Shown: positions 30,157-43,536, counted from the stretch's first letter. The stretch: DNA of 64,000 bases from Hypericum androsaemum (GCA_963995505.1 OZ023199.1:8043373-8107372); one strand, 5' to 3'. The notes: generated by a model not told the origin, from the sequence alone. Translations and numbers: made by a program.

Positions 30157-33100
30157 GAGTTCGTGAGGCTGGCATCCCGTAATAATGTAGAGGAGAATGA
30201 GGATCAGATGATTGCACGGTTTATTGAGGGCCTCAGTTATGAGATCAAGAGCAAGATGGAGTTTGACACGTTTTTGTTTTTCAACGATGCGTGTGCCAAA
30301 GCTAGAAAGATCGGGGCTGCCTTGAAGAGGAAGAAGCCATTCGCACCCCGCCTTTCAGGCCCTGGCCAGACTTCTAGTCCTGCGAGAGGAGTTGAGAGGA
30401 GTGCACCCCAAACAATGGCCCCTAGGCCCCCTACTAAGAAGCCTACCCCTGAGGTGGTGCAAAGAAAGGGAAAGGAAGCTGACACGAGCTCGGTGATTCG
30501 TTGTTACAAGTGCAATGAGATGGGGCATAAGTCTAGCGATTGTCCCAAGAGGAAATACACTCAGTTGTGTGAAAAGGAAGATGAGGAGGGTGAATCTTCG
30601 GGAGCTTACTTGTGCGCACCAGTTGAAGAGAGTGGGGATGAGGACCAAGAGTATTCAGAAGAGGAGGATGAGTACTGTGGGGTCTTGCGCAAGTTGGCCT
30701 TGACCGCATCGAAGAAGGATGACTCACAACGCCACAATCTATTCCGCACACGTTGTCATGTAGGAGAGGAGGTGTGCGACGTGATTATAGACGGAGGCAG
30801 CCAGGAGAACTTCATTAGCAAGCAAGTTGTGGAGAAGCTTGGATTGAAGACATCTCCGCACCCTTCACCTTATTCTATAGGGTGGATTCGCTCAGGTGGA
30901 GGGGTTAAGGTGACAACCAAGTGCAAGGTACCTATTTCCATCGGCAAGTATAGTGACACGATTATTTGTGACGTGTTGGAGATGGATGCTTGCCAAATTC
31001 TGTTGGGCAGGCCGTGGGAGTTTGACAACCAGGCCTTGCATCGTGGCAAGGAGAACACCTACGAATTCAGGAAGGATGGCCAGCAATTTACTCTCTTGCC
31101 AAGGAAGCCAAAATATGGGAAATCTAAGTTGAACAGCGCCATGCAAGTCATGTCGTTGGTCACGTCCTCAAAGTTATTCCTTGCGTCGATGAAGGAGTAT
31201 GGGGGTTGCCATGTTCTTGTGATTAAAGAAGTGACTCCAAAGCAAGAAGGGGAGATGGAGGAGCTACCTGATCGAGTGAGACAATTACTTAGATTGTTCC
31301 CCGAAGTTGCACCCGAGGAATCACCAAAGGGTTTGCCACCTTTGAGGGACATTCAGCATCAAATTGATCTGATCCCGGGTGCCACTTTGCCAAATTTGCC
31401 CCACTACCGAATGAGTCCTCAAGAGAACCAAGTCCTACGTGACCAGATTCAAGAGCTCCTAAGCAAGGGTCACATCCAGGAGAGCTTAAGTCTGTGTGGG
31501 GTGCCCGCTCTTTTGGTTCCTAAAAAGGACGGATCGTGGAGGATGTGCGTGGATAGTAGAGCAATCAACAAGATCACCGTGGGGTACAGATTTCCTATCC
31601 CTCGTTTAAATGACATGCTTGATAACCTGAGTGGATCCGTTGTGTTTTCTAAGATAGATTTGAAGAGCGGATACCATCAGATTAGAATTCGACCTGGTGA
31701 CGAATGGAAGACTGCTTTTAAAACTCGTGATGGCTTGTACGAGTGGCTTGTCATGCCATTCGGCTTGACTAACGCACCAAGCACCTTCATGAGACTGATG
31801 CACCAAGTCTTGAAGCCCTTCCTTGATCGGTTCGTGGTAGTATATTTTGATGATATCTTGGTGTATAGCAAGTCCGAAGAAGAACATCAAGAACACTTGA
31901 AGCAAGTTTTTGAAGCTTTAAGAGGTAATAGCCTTATTGTGAACCTGAAGAAGTGCATCTTTTGGAAAGAAAATCTTGTGTTTCTTGGTTTTGTTGTTGG
32001 GAAAGACGGAGTGCAGGTTGATCAGGCCAAGATTGAAGCCATTCAGATGTGGCCTATTCCCCTTAATGTGAGACAAGTACGGAGTTTCCTCGGATTAGCC
32101 ACGTTCTATCGAAGGTTCATCTGCAACTTTAGCTCAATTGCCGGACCGTTGACTTCCTTGCTGAAGAAGCAAACTAAATTTGAATGGGGAGAAGCGGCCC
32201 ATAAAGCTTTCCAAGAGCTTAAGGAGAAATTAAGCTCAGCCCCGGTACTTGCACTTCCTGATTTCTCTAAGTTATTTCAGGTTGATGTAGATGCTTGTGG
32301 TGTGGGAATTGGAGCTGTGTTGTCTCAAGAGAAGCGTCCGATCGCTTTCTTTAGTGAGAAGCTAAGTGAGCATAGGCAGACCTGGTCCACTTATGAACAA
32401 GAGTTTTATGCCGTGTTTAGAGCTCTTAAGACGTGGGAGCAGTATCTAATTGGGAAAGAATTTGTGTTGTATACTGATCATAAAGCTCTCAAGTTTTTGA
32501 ATGATCAATCCAAGCTGAGCAACCATATGCATGCAAGGTGGATCACATACTTGCAAAAGTTCCCATTTAAGATTGCTCATAAGAGTGGGAATCAGAATAT
32601 TGTGGCTGATGCATTGAGCAGAAGAGAGTCTTCTTGTTGAGCTTAAAGGTTCGATCACTGCCTTTGATTGCTTGAAAGAACTCTATGACGGAGACGAAGA
32701 TTTCGGAGTGATTTGGGACCAATGCAAAAATGGAAGGGCCGTGGCAGATTATTTTGTGCATGATGGTTTCCTTATGCGAGGGAATCAGTTGTGCATTCCA
32801 AAGACCATGGCATTTGGGAAGGGATAAGACCATGGCAGCCTTGGTTGCTCGTTTTTATTGGCCAAAGATGGCAAGAGATGTGGCTCGCATGGTCAAGCAT
32901 TGTAGCGTCTGCCAAGAGACTAAAGGCACGGTGCATAACACGGGCCTCTATACACCGTTGCCTATTCCAAAGGCAATTTGGGAAGATCTCAGTATGGATT
33001 TCATACTTGGCTTACCCCGCACCCCTCGTGGTGTGGATTCTATTTTTGTGATTGTGGACAGGTTATCCAAGATGGCACACTTCGTTCCTTGCAAGAAGAC

Positions 33101-33839
33101 TAATGATGCGCATGGAATTGCCAAGCATTTCTTTAAGGAGGTGGTGAGATTGCATGGAGTGCCTAAAACCATCACGTCTGATCGGGATGTCAAGTTCCTA
33201 GCCAGCTTTTGGAAGACTCTTTGGAAGTTGTTTGATGCAACCCTTCAATTTAGCACCACGGCTCATCCTCAAACTGACGGGCAGACCGAGGTCACCAATA
33301 GAACCCTTGGTAACATGCTACGAAGCTTATGTCATGAGAAAAAGAGACAATGGGACTTGGCCTTGCCCATTGCTGAGTTTGCTTACAACGGAGCGGTTCA
33401 TCGTGCTACAGGCAAAACACCTTTCTCTTTGGTGTATACGAAGGAGCCTAACCACTTTGTTGATGTTTCTTCAGTCCCTAAGCTTCCTAAAGCCAATCAA
33501 AGTGCGGTTGACTTCGCGGAGCAAGCCCAAGGTGTCATTGATGGCGTACGCAAAAGGTTGGACGAGGCTTATAGCAAGGAGAAGACAAGGTTAGACGCAC
33601 ATAGGCGAGAACAGATTTTCCAACCAGGTGAGCAAGTTATGGTTCACTTTAGGAAGGAAAGGATGCCAAGTAACATGGGTGGTAAGTTGCAAGCTAGGAA
33701 GTTTGGACCATTCAAGGTGCTCGGGCGCATAAGTGACAATGCCTATGTGATTGATCTCCCGGACGAGTTTGGAGTGTCAAAGAGCTTCAACGTTGCTGAT
33801 CTTACCTCGTATTTCGATGCCTTTCCCGTGCCATCCTAA
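30157..33839 (+). pseudogene. gag-pol: B gag (C-terminal part) and pol, broken
   Basis: The frame from 30157 to 32640 encodes the gag C-terminus; CCHC knuckle 'CYKCNEMGHKSSDC' (30502-30543); acidic linker; protease '[13 protein letters not shown]' (~30784); RT with '[10 protein letters not shown]' (31843); RNase H '[14 protein letters not shown]' (32281; Cys where A has Ser) to '[10 protein letters not shown]'. A one-base shift near 32625 ends this frame at 32640. A second frame (32730-33839) holds the integrase: '[17 protein letters not shown]', 'CSVCQETKG', D in '[12 protein letters not shown]', 'TSDRDVKF', 'TEVTNRT' and '[20 protein letters not shown]', ending 'YFDAFPVPS'. Near 32805 a short deletion with frame change removes the first part of the integrase zinc finger. 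B is close to D and F, distant from A. Confidence 0.9.
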
Positions 33840-33850
33840 GAAGGGGAGGA

Positions 33851-34348
33851 TGATGTAGGACATCTTTATTTTATCAAGTTTGAATAAGTGCGTTTGTGCA
33901 CATCGTACCCAGTTGTGTTGACCTTGGTTTTGTTTTACGTATGCATGGCTGGATTTAACGTGCGCATGGCTGTATGCAGCCATTCGATGTGAGACATAAA
34001 TGCCTTTAAGGCCTTAGCTAGCATTTGTAACGCCTTAAAGGCATTAGTTAGCATTTGTGGCAGCTGGAACGGATTTGTAACTGCCACCATCATTTGAAAG
34101 GTCATGCCTGGCCTATTTAAACTTGTTTCCCTAAATAAAGAAGTCAGAATTGAATCCCAAAACCTTCCGTGAGTTTAACTCCCTTTTATGCATGGATTTG
34201 CATATGTTGTGTTAGAACCCTTGCCCTTTGCTGGCTGCCTAAACCCTTAGGCCAATCTTCAATCAAAATCGGAAGAATTTGGCTGAAGGTTTATCTTGTT
34301 GATCAAATTTAATTCCAGAACTCATCCGCGTCGCTTCTAGCTACGTCA
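33851..34348 (+). repeat. B 3' LTR
   Basis: 498 bp, ~1% different from the 5' LTR; polypurine tract directly before; GTGTG duplication at 34349-34353 after it, then C'' pol resumes on the minus strand. Confidence 0.95.
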
Positions 34349-34681
34349 GTGTGCCTCTTGTATCAACAATTCTCGCATGGAACAATTAGGCAAACAAAGC
34401 TTATTCTCACGAAATAAGTACCCTCCTTCATTCCGAAAGAACTTACCAGACGCACTCCTCTCGGTTTCACGAAACACATCACCAAACTCAGTATCGTCAG
34501 CGTATAACTCTTTAATGCGTTCAAAACCAAGTAGTTTTGCATCAAGAGTTGAGATCAAAACATACCTTCGTGACAGTGCATCGGCTACTACGTTTTCCTT
34601 ACCTTGCTTGTAGCATATGACATAAGGAAACGTCTCAATAAATTCAACCCAACGTGCATGTCTTTTATTCAGCTTGTGTTG
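34349..34681 (-). pseudogene. pol: C'' pol middle part (RNase H end to integrase start)
   Basis: The minus strand encodes '[20 protein letters not shown]', '[13 protein letters not shown]', '[18 protein letters not shown]' and '[20 protein letters not shown]', ending at the B insertion site. The gap between 34348 and 21979 closes with 'QEAHGGxLMGHF'. The right edge (TGTTG, 34677-34681) is the target-site duplication of E. One codon is inserted relative to the family ('RNEGGYLF'). Confidence 0.85.
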
Positions 34682-35472
34682 TGATGTGAGCACACCTACG
34701 AACACACCTACATTTAAGCCACAAGACTCACGGCAAGTGCACGTACCAATTGGACCGGTGACACGAGCAAGAGCCAAAAAGTTTCAGGCAGAATTTAATG
34801 GATTAATGCAAGAAGTCTGGGCTCAAGATGGTGCGTACAAGTGCAAGGACGTGTATGAGGCCCACGCTAAGCCCATGCACGTGATAGAGGCTATTTTGGA
34901 TGCTTGATATGCACGCAAACTTCTGGATGCATGCGCACATGGAGAATCAGAAAGAATCAACCTATTTAGGCCGTGCATCTACTTGTTAGGACGTGCAACT
35001 ATTAGTTATTCTATTAGATAATATTTTCTTAGATTATTTCCTATTTTAGTTGAATAATTCGGCCAGAATATCCTTAGATTAGGAAAGAGAGTTTTGGCCA
35101 GCCTTTGAGCTCCTTTTAAGGAGTTAGCTTGTTTAGGAATAGCTTGGTACTTTGGAGCCTATATAAGGAGGTCTCCTAGCAATAAAACGGACACAACTTT
35201 TGAGATTGATAATTTTGTGAGTTAGATACTCCTTGCGTGTTCTTGCTAATTGCTGGATTGCTTAGCTTGAGCGAAACTTTTCACTTATCAAACGATTCAT
35301 CCATCATCGTTTGTGGCGTGGTTCGACTTGGACCATAGGTTCTCGAATTTCCATTGCTTGGGTTGCGGATCTTCTAGACCAAGGTTCTTGCAAGGCTCGA
35401 GTTCGGGGGTTGCGGTCTCTTCCATCCAAAGTAGCACGGTCCGTTGTGAATCTCCTACCGAGGTTCATATCA
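34682..35472 (+). repeat. E 5' LTR
   Basis: 791 bp, TG...CA. The U3 open stretch encodes a subtype-2-like tail ('[20 protein letters not shown]'). 'CCTATATAAGGAGG' near 35158 is the TATA box, with AATAAAA ~25 bases later. Followed by primer site TTTGGTATCAGAGC. Confidence 0.9.
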
Positions 35473-36079
35473 TTTGGTATCAGAGCTACGGCTTGCTACT
35501 ATCTATCTTTACCTTCCTTTTTGTTAGTCTAGTACCCAATTCATTTTTTATAAGTAGTTTGATTCGTTTGTGTTTCGAGCAATCAGATTCGTGACTTAGT
35601 TATTCTAGGTTGTGTATTCTGATCAAAAGAAAAAAAAAGAAAAAGAAAACAAAAGAAGAAGCAAGACTAAATAGGAAATTGCAAGACTAAAGCGGAGCAA
35701 GGCGAATTGGGAAGCTTGTGATTAAAGAGAAAACGCAAGAGAAACAAAAGAGGAAGCAAGAAGCAAGTCCAATAGGCGGACAGAAAACAAGAGGAAGTCA
35801 GTCCGAATAAATCTACGTGCAGCGCAAGAAGACAAGGAACTACCTTTGATGGTGATCCGTGTAGTTCAAGCAAAGCCTTGTTAGCTTAGTAAGAACGTAC
35901 AAGAGTATCACGAGAGGAAAAAGGCAAGAGTTTGTGAGTGCATTAGAGAGAAAAGCCAAATAATTGAGTGCAAACACGAGTGAACTTGAGTGCAACTTAC
36001 ATTGAGAGTAAACACGTAAGGGAGTGCACTTGTGAGGCCATCAATTTTTTTTTTACTAACAAAATTTTCTTGCAGCAAG
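35473..36079 (+). promoter_or_regulatory. E leader with short purine tract and intron-like segment
   Basis: Primer site at 35475-35486. The purine tract is shorter than in A (about 35625-35660). Intron-like segment 35889-36075: GTAAGA donor-like site, TACTAAC near 36054, TTTTCTTGCAG acceptor-like site four bases before the ATG at 36080. Confidence 0.6.
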
Positions 36080-38113
36080 ATGTCTTACGAAGATCAAAGA
36101 GAAAAAGAGTGTACGTTGGCTGATGTTGGTCTTAAGGTGTTTGTGGAGGCCATGACAGGCAAATTCCAACAAATGATGCGAGCGGAGATGGAGCCGTTGC
36201 AACAACGCATAGATGCAATGGAGGACACTCGCAACAGCCAACAATCAAGAAGAGAAGTCCAAGCACAACGAACGTTTGCACCTTTGGTAGGCACAAGTGG
36301 AGGAGAATTCCGTGCACAAAGAAGGAGAGCACCTTTGGGAAGCACAGGTGAAGAAGATTCCGACCCTTTTCAGGAGGAGGACGTAGGCTCTACAAGGAAT
36401 CTTAGGAGAGCCAGGACTGACCGCCCACCTAGGGAGGCAAGGCGAAGAGGAGATGACAACTTGGGAAGTATTAAGCTAAAGATACCTTCCTTTGCATGTC
36501 GTTCTGACCCGGAGGCATACCTAGAGTGGGAGAAGAAGATTGAGTTCGTGTTTGATTGCCACAATTGTTCCGAAGCAAAAAAGGTAAAGCTAGCTGTGAC
36601 TGAATTCGCTGATTATGCTTGAACGTGGTGGGATCAACTTGTCACAAGCAGGAGGTGTAATAGAGAGCGTCCTATAGCTACATGGGAGGAGATGAAAGTG
36701 GTGATGAGGAAACGTTTTGTTCCAAGTCATTACTACCGAGAGCTATACAAGAAGTTACAAGGGATGAGACAAGGAAGTCTGAGCGTGGAAGAATATTACA
36801 AACAAATGGAGATGGCCATGATAAGAGCTGATGTGGAGGAAGATAGAGAAGCTACCATGGCAAGGTTCTTGAATGGACTCAATCCTGAGATCCATGACAA
36901 GGTAGAGTTGCAACACTATGTGGAGTTGGAGGACATGGTGCATATGGCCACGAAAATTGAGAACCAACTGAAGAGTGGAGGAGGAGGGACAAGAGCTACA
37001 TCAAGTGCTAATTGGAAGCCAAACTATTCAAAGAAATTTGACAAACCACAGGCAACCAAGATAGAGCACAAGACTGAGAGTTCCAATTCATGCTCTCAAA
37101 AGAAGGTGGAAGCCACTCCCACACGAAACCGTGATATCAAGTGCTTCAAATGTCAAGGAAGGGGGCACATCTCAAGTCAATGCCCTAACAAACAGATTAT
37201 GGTGATTAGAGAGAGTGGGGAGGTCGTAACAGAAGGAGAAGATTCGGATCATGATAGCATGCCTTCATTGGAAGACGTATCCGAAGAGGAAATTCAAGTT
37301 CCTGAAGGACTCACTCTAGTGGCAAGAAGAGCCTTGAACTTGCAAGCAAGAGAAGAAGATGACAAAGCACAAAGGGAGAATATCTTCCATACAAGGTGTT
37401 ATGTCAAGGACAAGGTGTGTAGTGTCCTCATTGATGGAGGCAGCTGTGCTAACGTGGCAAGCACTACTATGGTTGAGAAGTTAGGGTTACTCACGAAGAT
37501 TCGGATCATGATAGCATGCCTTCATTGGAAGACGTATCCGAAGAGGAAATTCAAGTTCCTGAAGGACTCACTCTAGTGGCAAGAAGAGCCTTGAACTTGC
37601 AAGCAAGAGAAGAAGATGACAAAGCACAAAGGGAGAATATCTTCCATACAAGGTGTTATGTCAAGGACAAGGTGTGTAGTGTCCTCATTGATGGAGGCAG
37701 CTGTGCTAACGTGGCAAGCACTACTATGGTTGAGAAGTTAGGGTTACTCATGAAGAAACACCCTAAACCTTACAAGCTGCAATGGCTGAATGATAGTGGA
37801 GAAGTACGAGTGGAGAAGCAAGTGCTAGTGACATTCTGCATTGGCAAGTACGAAGATGAAGTGTTGTGCGATGTTGTGCCAATGCAAGCTAGTCATCTAC
37901 TGTTGGGGAGGCCGTGGCAGTTTGATAGAAGAGTAACTCATGACAGACACACCAACAAGTACTCATTCACACTCAATAGGCGTGTGTTCACTTTGGCACC
38001 CTTAGCGCCATCACAAATTTGTGAAGATCAGATGAAGTTACAAAAAGAAAGTGATGAGAGAAAAAAAGGTGAGCAAAAGAAACGAATTGAGAGGAGAGAA
38101 GAAATCGAAAAAT
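36080..38113 (+). pseudogene. gag: E gag-protease region with stops and tandem duplication
   Basis: From ATG 36080: gag N-terminus, then a TGA near 36620 in 'DYA*TWWDQ', where A has Ile. The frame continues with '[20 protein letters not shown]', CCHC '[14 protein letters not shown]' (~37140) and protease '[12 protein letters not shown]'. A 257-bp tandem duplication (37238-37494 repeated from 37495) shifts the frame and duplicates the protease start. A TAG near 38113 follows 'RREEIEK'. Three independent lesions in gag-PR show it is dead. Confidence 0.85.
37238..37751 (+). repeat. 257-bp tandem duplication within E
   Basis: The segment starting 'GAAGATTCGGATCATGATAG' at 37238 starts again at 37495 and appears identical through 'GGGTTACTCA'. 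257 is not a multiple of 3, so the reading frame changes after it. Confidence 0.85.
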
Positions 38114-38145
38114 AGAAAGGAAAAACGGCCAAAAGAGAGGATACA

Positions 38146-39730
38146 ATGGAGCGAACAAAAGAAGCTGGAAAAACAGAATTGAAATTGGCCATTGAGAGAA
38201 AATCCGAGGGATGGAAAAAGAACTACTATGTGGGAGCAAGTGAAATCAAGCAAGCTTATTTTGAAAAAAAGTCTATGATCTTACTCCGGTATAGGGAGAC
38301 ACTTTTTATCACTAACGAACTTGAGCCAAACTTGCCTAGTGTGATTGTTTCTCTCCTGCAGGAATACAAGGATGTCTTTCCCGAAGAGCTACCAGCTGGA
38401 TTACCACCTATACGATGGATTGAGCATCAAATTGACTTTGTTCCAGGAGCTACCATACCTAACCGCCCCGCATATAAAAGTAATCCGGAGGAAACAAAGG
38501 AACTTGAGAGGCAAGTCAATGAGCTTTTGGAAAAAGGGTACGTGAGAGAAAGCATGAGCCCATGTGCTGTTCCAGTCCTACTTGTGCCTAAGAAGGATGG
38601 ATCATGGAGGATGTGTGTTGATTGCCGAGCTGTCAACAACATCACGGTAAAATATCGTCACCCTATTCCTCGCTTAGATGACATGTTAGATGAGTTGCAT
38701 GGATCTTGCATGTTTTCTAAGATTGACTTAAATAGTGGTTATCATCAGATTAGGATGAAAGAAGGAGATGAGTGGAAGACTGCTTTTAAAACAAAATATG
38801 GGTTGTATGAGTGGATGGTCATGCCGTTCGGGTTATCTAATCCACCTAGTACATTCATGCGCCTTATGAATAATGTCTTACGTTATTCATTGGCAAATTT
38901 GTCGTTGTGTACTTTGATGATATACTCATTTATAGTACGAGTTTAGAGGATCATGTAGAGCATTTGAAATCTGTCCTAGATGCACTTAGAGAGGATCAAT
39001 TGTTTGCCAACTTGAAGAAGTGCACCTTTTGCACAGATAAACTTGTATCTTGGGTTTTGTTATTAGTGCTCACGAGATACAGGTTGATGAGGAGAAGATC
39101 CGAGCCATCCGGGAATGGCCAAGTCCTACAAGTGTTGCTAATGTTCGAAGTTTTCATGGCTTAGCTAGCTTTTACAGGAGGTTCGTGAAAGACTTTAGTA
39201 GCCTAGCCGCCCCCCTCACTGAAGTCATCAAGAAGAACGTTGGATTTAGTTGGGGAGAAGCTCAAGAGCACTCATTCCAACTCATCAAAGAGAAGTTGAC
39301 TAATGCTCCTTTGTTGGCTTTGCCTAACTTTGCTAAAACCTTTGAAGTTGAATGTGATGCCTCAGGTATAGGGATTGGAGCTGTCCTCATGCAAGAAGGG
39401 AGACCAATTGTCTACTTTAGTGAGAAACTAAGTGGGGCAACCTTAAACTATCCAACTTATGACAAAGAGTTGTATGCGCTAGTTCGAACATTGGAAACAT
39501 GGCAGCATTACTTGTGGCCCAAGGAATTCGTGATCCACACTGATCATGAATCACTCAAGCACTTAAAGGGGCAACACAAGTTGAATAGGAGGCATGCACG
39601 ATGGGTGGAGTTCATTGAGACATTTCCTTATGTCATTCGCTACAAGCAAGGTAAGGAAAATGTAGTAGCTGATGCCCTATCGCGAAGGTATGCTTTGATC
39701 TCAACTCTTGATGCGAAGTTAATTGGTTTT
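38146..39730 (+). pseudogene. pol: E pol: RT and RNase H, frameshifted, integrase missing
   Basis: 38146-38946 encodes '[16 protein letters not shown]', '[20 protein letters not shown]' and RT up to '[10 protein letters not shown]', where a one-base loss (~38885) shifts the frame before 'YFDDILIYS' (38907 frame). A second one-base loss (~39050) precedes '[20 protein letters not shown]'. RNase H ('[18 protein letters not shown]') is open to '[11 protein letters not shown]' at 39730, where element F begins. No integrase follows on the far side of F. Confidence 0.85.
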
Positions 39731-40222
39731 TAGCGTAGCACAACGAAGCGTAAGCGAAATCTCGGTGGTGGAAAACGTGAAAGTGAAAGGAATACGATAG
39801 CTTGCAACTTCCGAAGCTAAGCTAAAGGTTGCTGAAATAATTCCAGCGGTCAACTTGGACAATTCTAATAAGGAAACACGGAAAACACTCCGCAATAATG
39901 TGTTCTTCAGGAGTTTTTGGATTCAAATTCAGCTGCTCTTTATTCAATCAATTCGGACTTATAAGGAGGCGGGTTTACAGCCTACAATTATGCAGAAATA
40001 AAGGCTAAGCTCCTCCACTCCCTCTGGCCGTTTTCTCCACTTTAACCTCCCTACTTAATGACAATTATCTGCCTTATTACATTAAAGACATAGTCCCATC
40101 AGCTGACCCAAATTAAAACGAAATTAAAACACACAACATTAATAGCGAACAATGCCATGCACTCGTCAACTTGCTCAGGCCATGCACACGTCCCACGCAC
40201 TTGTATTCGGCTTCCTACGCCA
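39731..40222 (-). repeat. F 3' LTR
   Basis: 492 bp; ~1% different from 44267-44758. On the element strand begins TGGCGTAGGAAGCC and ends GTGCTACGCTA. Confidence 0.9.
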
Positions 40223-43200
40223 TCCTCCCCTTCTTGAAAACGATGCTAGTCTCGAGCAGCCAGCTTACTAGGCATAGGAAGAGGATCAAAATATGAAGTT
40301 AAATCCGCGACATTGAAGGTTTTGGTACCCCAAACTCCTCCGGAAGGTCAATCACATAGGCATTATCATTCACTCGCCTCAAGACCTTGTAAGGGCCGAA
40401 CTTCCTCGCCTGGAGTTTGCCGCCCATGCTAGATGGCATGCGTTCTTTTCTGAAGTGCACCATTACTTGTTCTCCGGGCAGGAACAGTTGCTCTTTCCGT
40501 TTTGCATCAATTCTCTCCTTCTCTTTAGCATAGGTCGCTTCCAATCTCTTCTTCACGGCATCCAGGACAGATTGCACGTGCTCCGCATATGTGATGGCAG
40601 CAGGATTAGCTCGTGAAGGCCTAGGCACGGTTGAGACATCCACAAGGTGATTCAGAACCTTTGTGTAGACCAAGGAAAAAGGAGACTTCCCTGTTGATCT
40701 GTGAACCGCGCCATTATAAGCAAATTCCGCGATAGGTAGAGCTAAATCCCATTGCCTCTGCCTTTCGTGACACAAACTCCGCAAGAGGTTGCCAAGGGTG
40801 CGGTTGGTTGCCTCGGTCTGGCCATCCGTTTGTGGGTGTGCGGCTGTGCTGAACTGAAGAGTGGCATCAAACATCCTCCATAGTGTTTTCCAGAAGCTGG
40901 CGAGAAACTTGGTGTCTCGGTCTGAGGTGATTGACTTCGGCACCCCGTGCAAGCGAACTACTTCCTTGAAAAAGTGTTTGGCCACTGCGTGCGCATCGTT
41001 GGTCTTTTTGCACGCAATGAAGTGCGCCATCTTGGATAACCTGTCAACCACAACAAAAATTGAGTCTGTTCCTCGCGGTGTGCGCGGCAAACCAAGCACG
41101 AAGTCCATGCTCAAGTCTTCCCAAATTGCTTCAGGAATTGGTAGAGGTGTATATAGGCCAGTATTGTGCACGGTTCCTTTCGTTTCTTGGCACACTCGGC
41201 AATGCTTTACGAACTTAGCAATTCCTTTTGCCATCTTCGGCCAGTAGAACCATTCTTGCAACGATGCGAGGGTCTTATCACGACCAAAATGGGCAGAAAG
41301 AGCTCCTCCATGCATCTCCCACATCAACTGATCACGTAGAGAAGTGCTAGGAATACACAATTGGTTACCTTTCATTAAGTTCTCGCAAACATTCAAAAGC
41401 CGTGATCGTGCCTCTCAATTCAGTAAGCAAAAGAGACCTTCTACTCAATGCATCCGCAACTACATTCTGAGCTCCACTCTTATGCATTATTTTGAAAGGA
41501 AACTTTTGTAGATACGTACACCACCGTGCATGCATAGGATTAACTATCTTGGACTGATCATGCAAGAACTTCAATGCCCTATGGTCAGAATAAAGCACGA
41601 ATTCCTTACCAACCAAGTAGTGCTCCCACGTCTTAAGAGCTCGGAAAACAGCATAGAACTCCTTCTCGTAGGTTGTCCATTTCTGCCTTGGCTCACTTAG
41701 TTTCTCGCTGAAATACGCAAGGGGCCTCTTCTCTTGGGACAAGACAGCTCCTATTCCGAGTCCCGATGCATCCACTTCCACTTCAAATAATTTCGCAAAG
41801 TCCGGGAGTGCTAGAACAGGTGCGTTGCTCAGCTTCTCTTTCAACCGTAAGAATGCTTGCTCAGCTTCTTCTCCCCACACAAAGGAAATATTCTTCTTGA
41901 GTAGGGACGTAAGTGGGGCTGCAATCATACTGAAGTCCCTTATGAACCTTCGGTAAAAGGTGGCCAATCCAAGGAAACTTCTTGTCTGGCTCACGTTCGT
42001 GGGTGCGGGCCAGGAACTGATTGCATCAACCTTGGATTGATCGACGTGAATTCCTTCCTTGCCGACAATGAACCCCAAAAACAACAACCTCTCCTTCCAG
42101 AAGCTACATTTCTTCAAGTTCATGTACAACTTATTGCTTTGGAGAGCTGCGAACACTTCTTTCAAATGCACGATGTGATCTTCCTCGGTCTTGCTATACA
42201 CGAGGATGTCATCGAAGTACACCACAACGTACTTGTCAAGAAAAGGCTTCATGACTTGGTGCATCAATCTAATGAATGTGCTCGGCGCGTTGGTCAGACC
42301 AAATGGCATCACGAGCCACTCATACAAGCCATCCCTCGTCTTGAAGGCAGTCTTCCACTCGTCCCCGGGTAGAATTCTGATCTGGTGGTACCCGCTTCGA
42401 AGATCAATCTTGGTGAAAATAGTGGCTCCACTCAGATTGTCTAACATGTCATTGAGCCGCGGGATTGGGAATCGATACCCGATAGTAATCTTGTTGATTG
42501 CACGGCTGTCTATACACATCCTCCACGTTCCATCCTTCTTAGGCACGAGAAGGGCTGGAACTCCACAGGGACTCAAGCTCTCCTGTACGTAGCCTCTATT
42601 TAGGAGATCTTGAACCTGCTCTCTTAGAATCTGATTCTCCTTAGGACTCATCCTGTAGTGTGGTAAATTAGGAAGAGTGGCTCCCGGAATTAGATCAATC
42701 TGGTGTTGTATGTCTCTCAATGGAGGTAACCCCTCGGGCAGGTCGTCTTTCACTACATCCGGGAATAATTCAAACAACTTCAACACTTGATCAGGCAAGG
42801 GCTTATCCTCCTCCACTTCGCGGAGTGTCGCATGCTTCATCACAAAAAGATGACACCACTCAGAGGCATTCATAGCATCCACGACCTCCTTAGAGAAAGA
42901 AACCATCGTAACCAACTGTATGGCATTGTTTGATTGCGCTTTCCCTTGCTTCGGTTTCTTAGGGAGTAGAGTGAACTGCTTACTTCCCTTTTGTACCTCG
43001 TACGTGTTCTCCTTGCCTTTGTGCACTGTTTGATTATCAAATTCCCACGGTCTGCCCAACAGAATGTGGCAAGCATCCATCTCAAGTACGTCACAATTCA
43101 CTACGTCTTGAAACTTGCCTATCTTGATCGGGATAGTGCACTTGGTGCTTACTTTGATTCCTCCTCCGGAGCGAACCCAACCAATGGAATAGGGTGCGGG

Positions 43201-43536
43201 GTGCGGTGTAACTTGCAATCCAAGCTTCTCCACGATCTGCTTGCTAATAAAGTTTTCTTGACTCCCTCCATCAATAATCACTTCACACACTTGATCACCA
43301 ACGTGGCATCGCGTGCGAAATAAGTTGTGCCTTTGAGAGTCGTCTTTCTTATTCGTGGTTAATGCAAGCTTTCGCAAGACACCACAATACTCAACATCAT
43401 CTTCTCCAGATGCATCCGGGTCCTCTTCTCCACTTTCATCGACGGTGCGGTTACCTTGATTGCACGACAAGAATTGTAGGTAGAGGGTCTGATGGTGATC
43501 CACGGGTAAGAACCTAGCTCTCAAGGCTTGCTCCAT
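40223..43536 (-). pseudogene. pol: F pol: protease, RT, RNase H, integrase, with deletions
   Basis: From 43536: the gag end '[18 protein letters not shown]' jumps after 'NRTVDE' to the linker '[18 protein letters not shown]', losing the gag C-terminus and CCHC knuckle (about 160 residues by comparison with B) while keeping frame. Then protease '[15 protein letters not shown]', RT with '[11 protein letters not shown]', RNase H '[18 protein letters not shown]' and '[19 protein letters not shown]'. Near 41365-41396 a deletion plus frame change loses ~30 residues; the integrase resumes '[16 protein letters not shown]' with HHCC ('CRVCQETKG'), D of '[12 protein letters not shown]', 'TSDRDTKF' and 'TEATNRT', and ends out of frame near 40299 ('[12 protein letters not shown]'). 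Confidence 0.85.

Larger units (their letters stand above)
21980..34348 (+). mobile_element. Ty3/gypsy element B (inserted in C''; contains A2)
   Basis: LTRs 21980-22477 and 33851-34348 (498 bp each; I count 5 differences, about 1%). Target-site duplication GTGTG at 21975-21979 and 34349-34353. Without the nested A2 (23317-30151 plus one CTTCT copy) B is ~5.5 kb. It carries an initiator-Met-type primer site TGGTATCAAAGC at 22480 and polypurine tract AAGAAGGGGAGGA just before the 3' LTR. Broken by A2, by a frameshift near 32625 and by a deletion near 32805, so not autonomous now. Confidence 0.95.
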
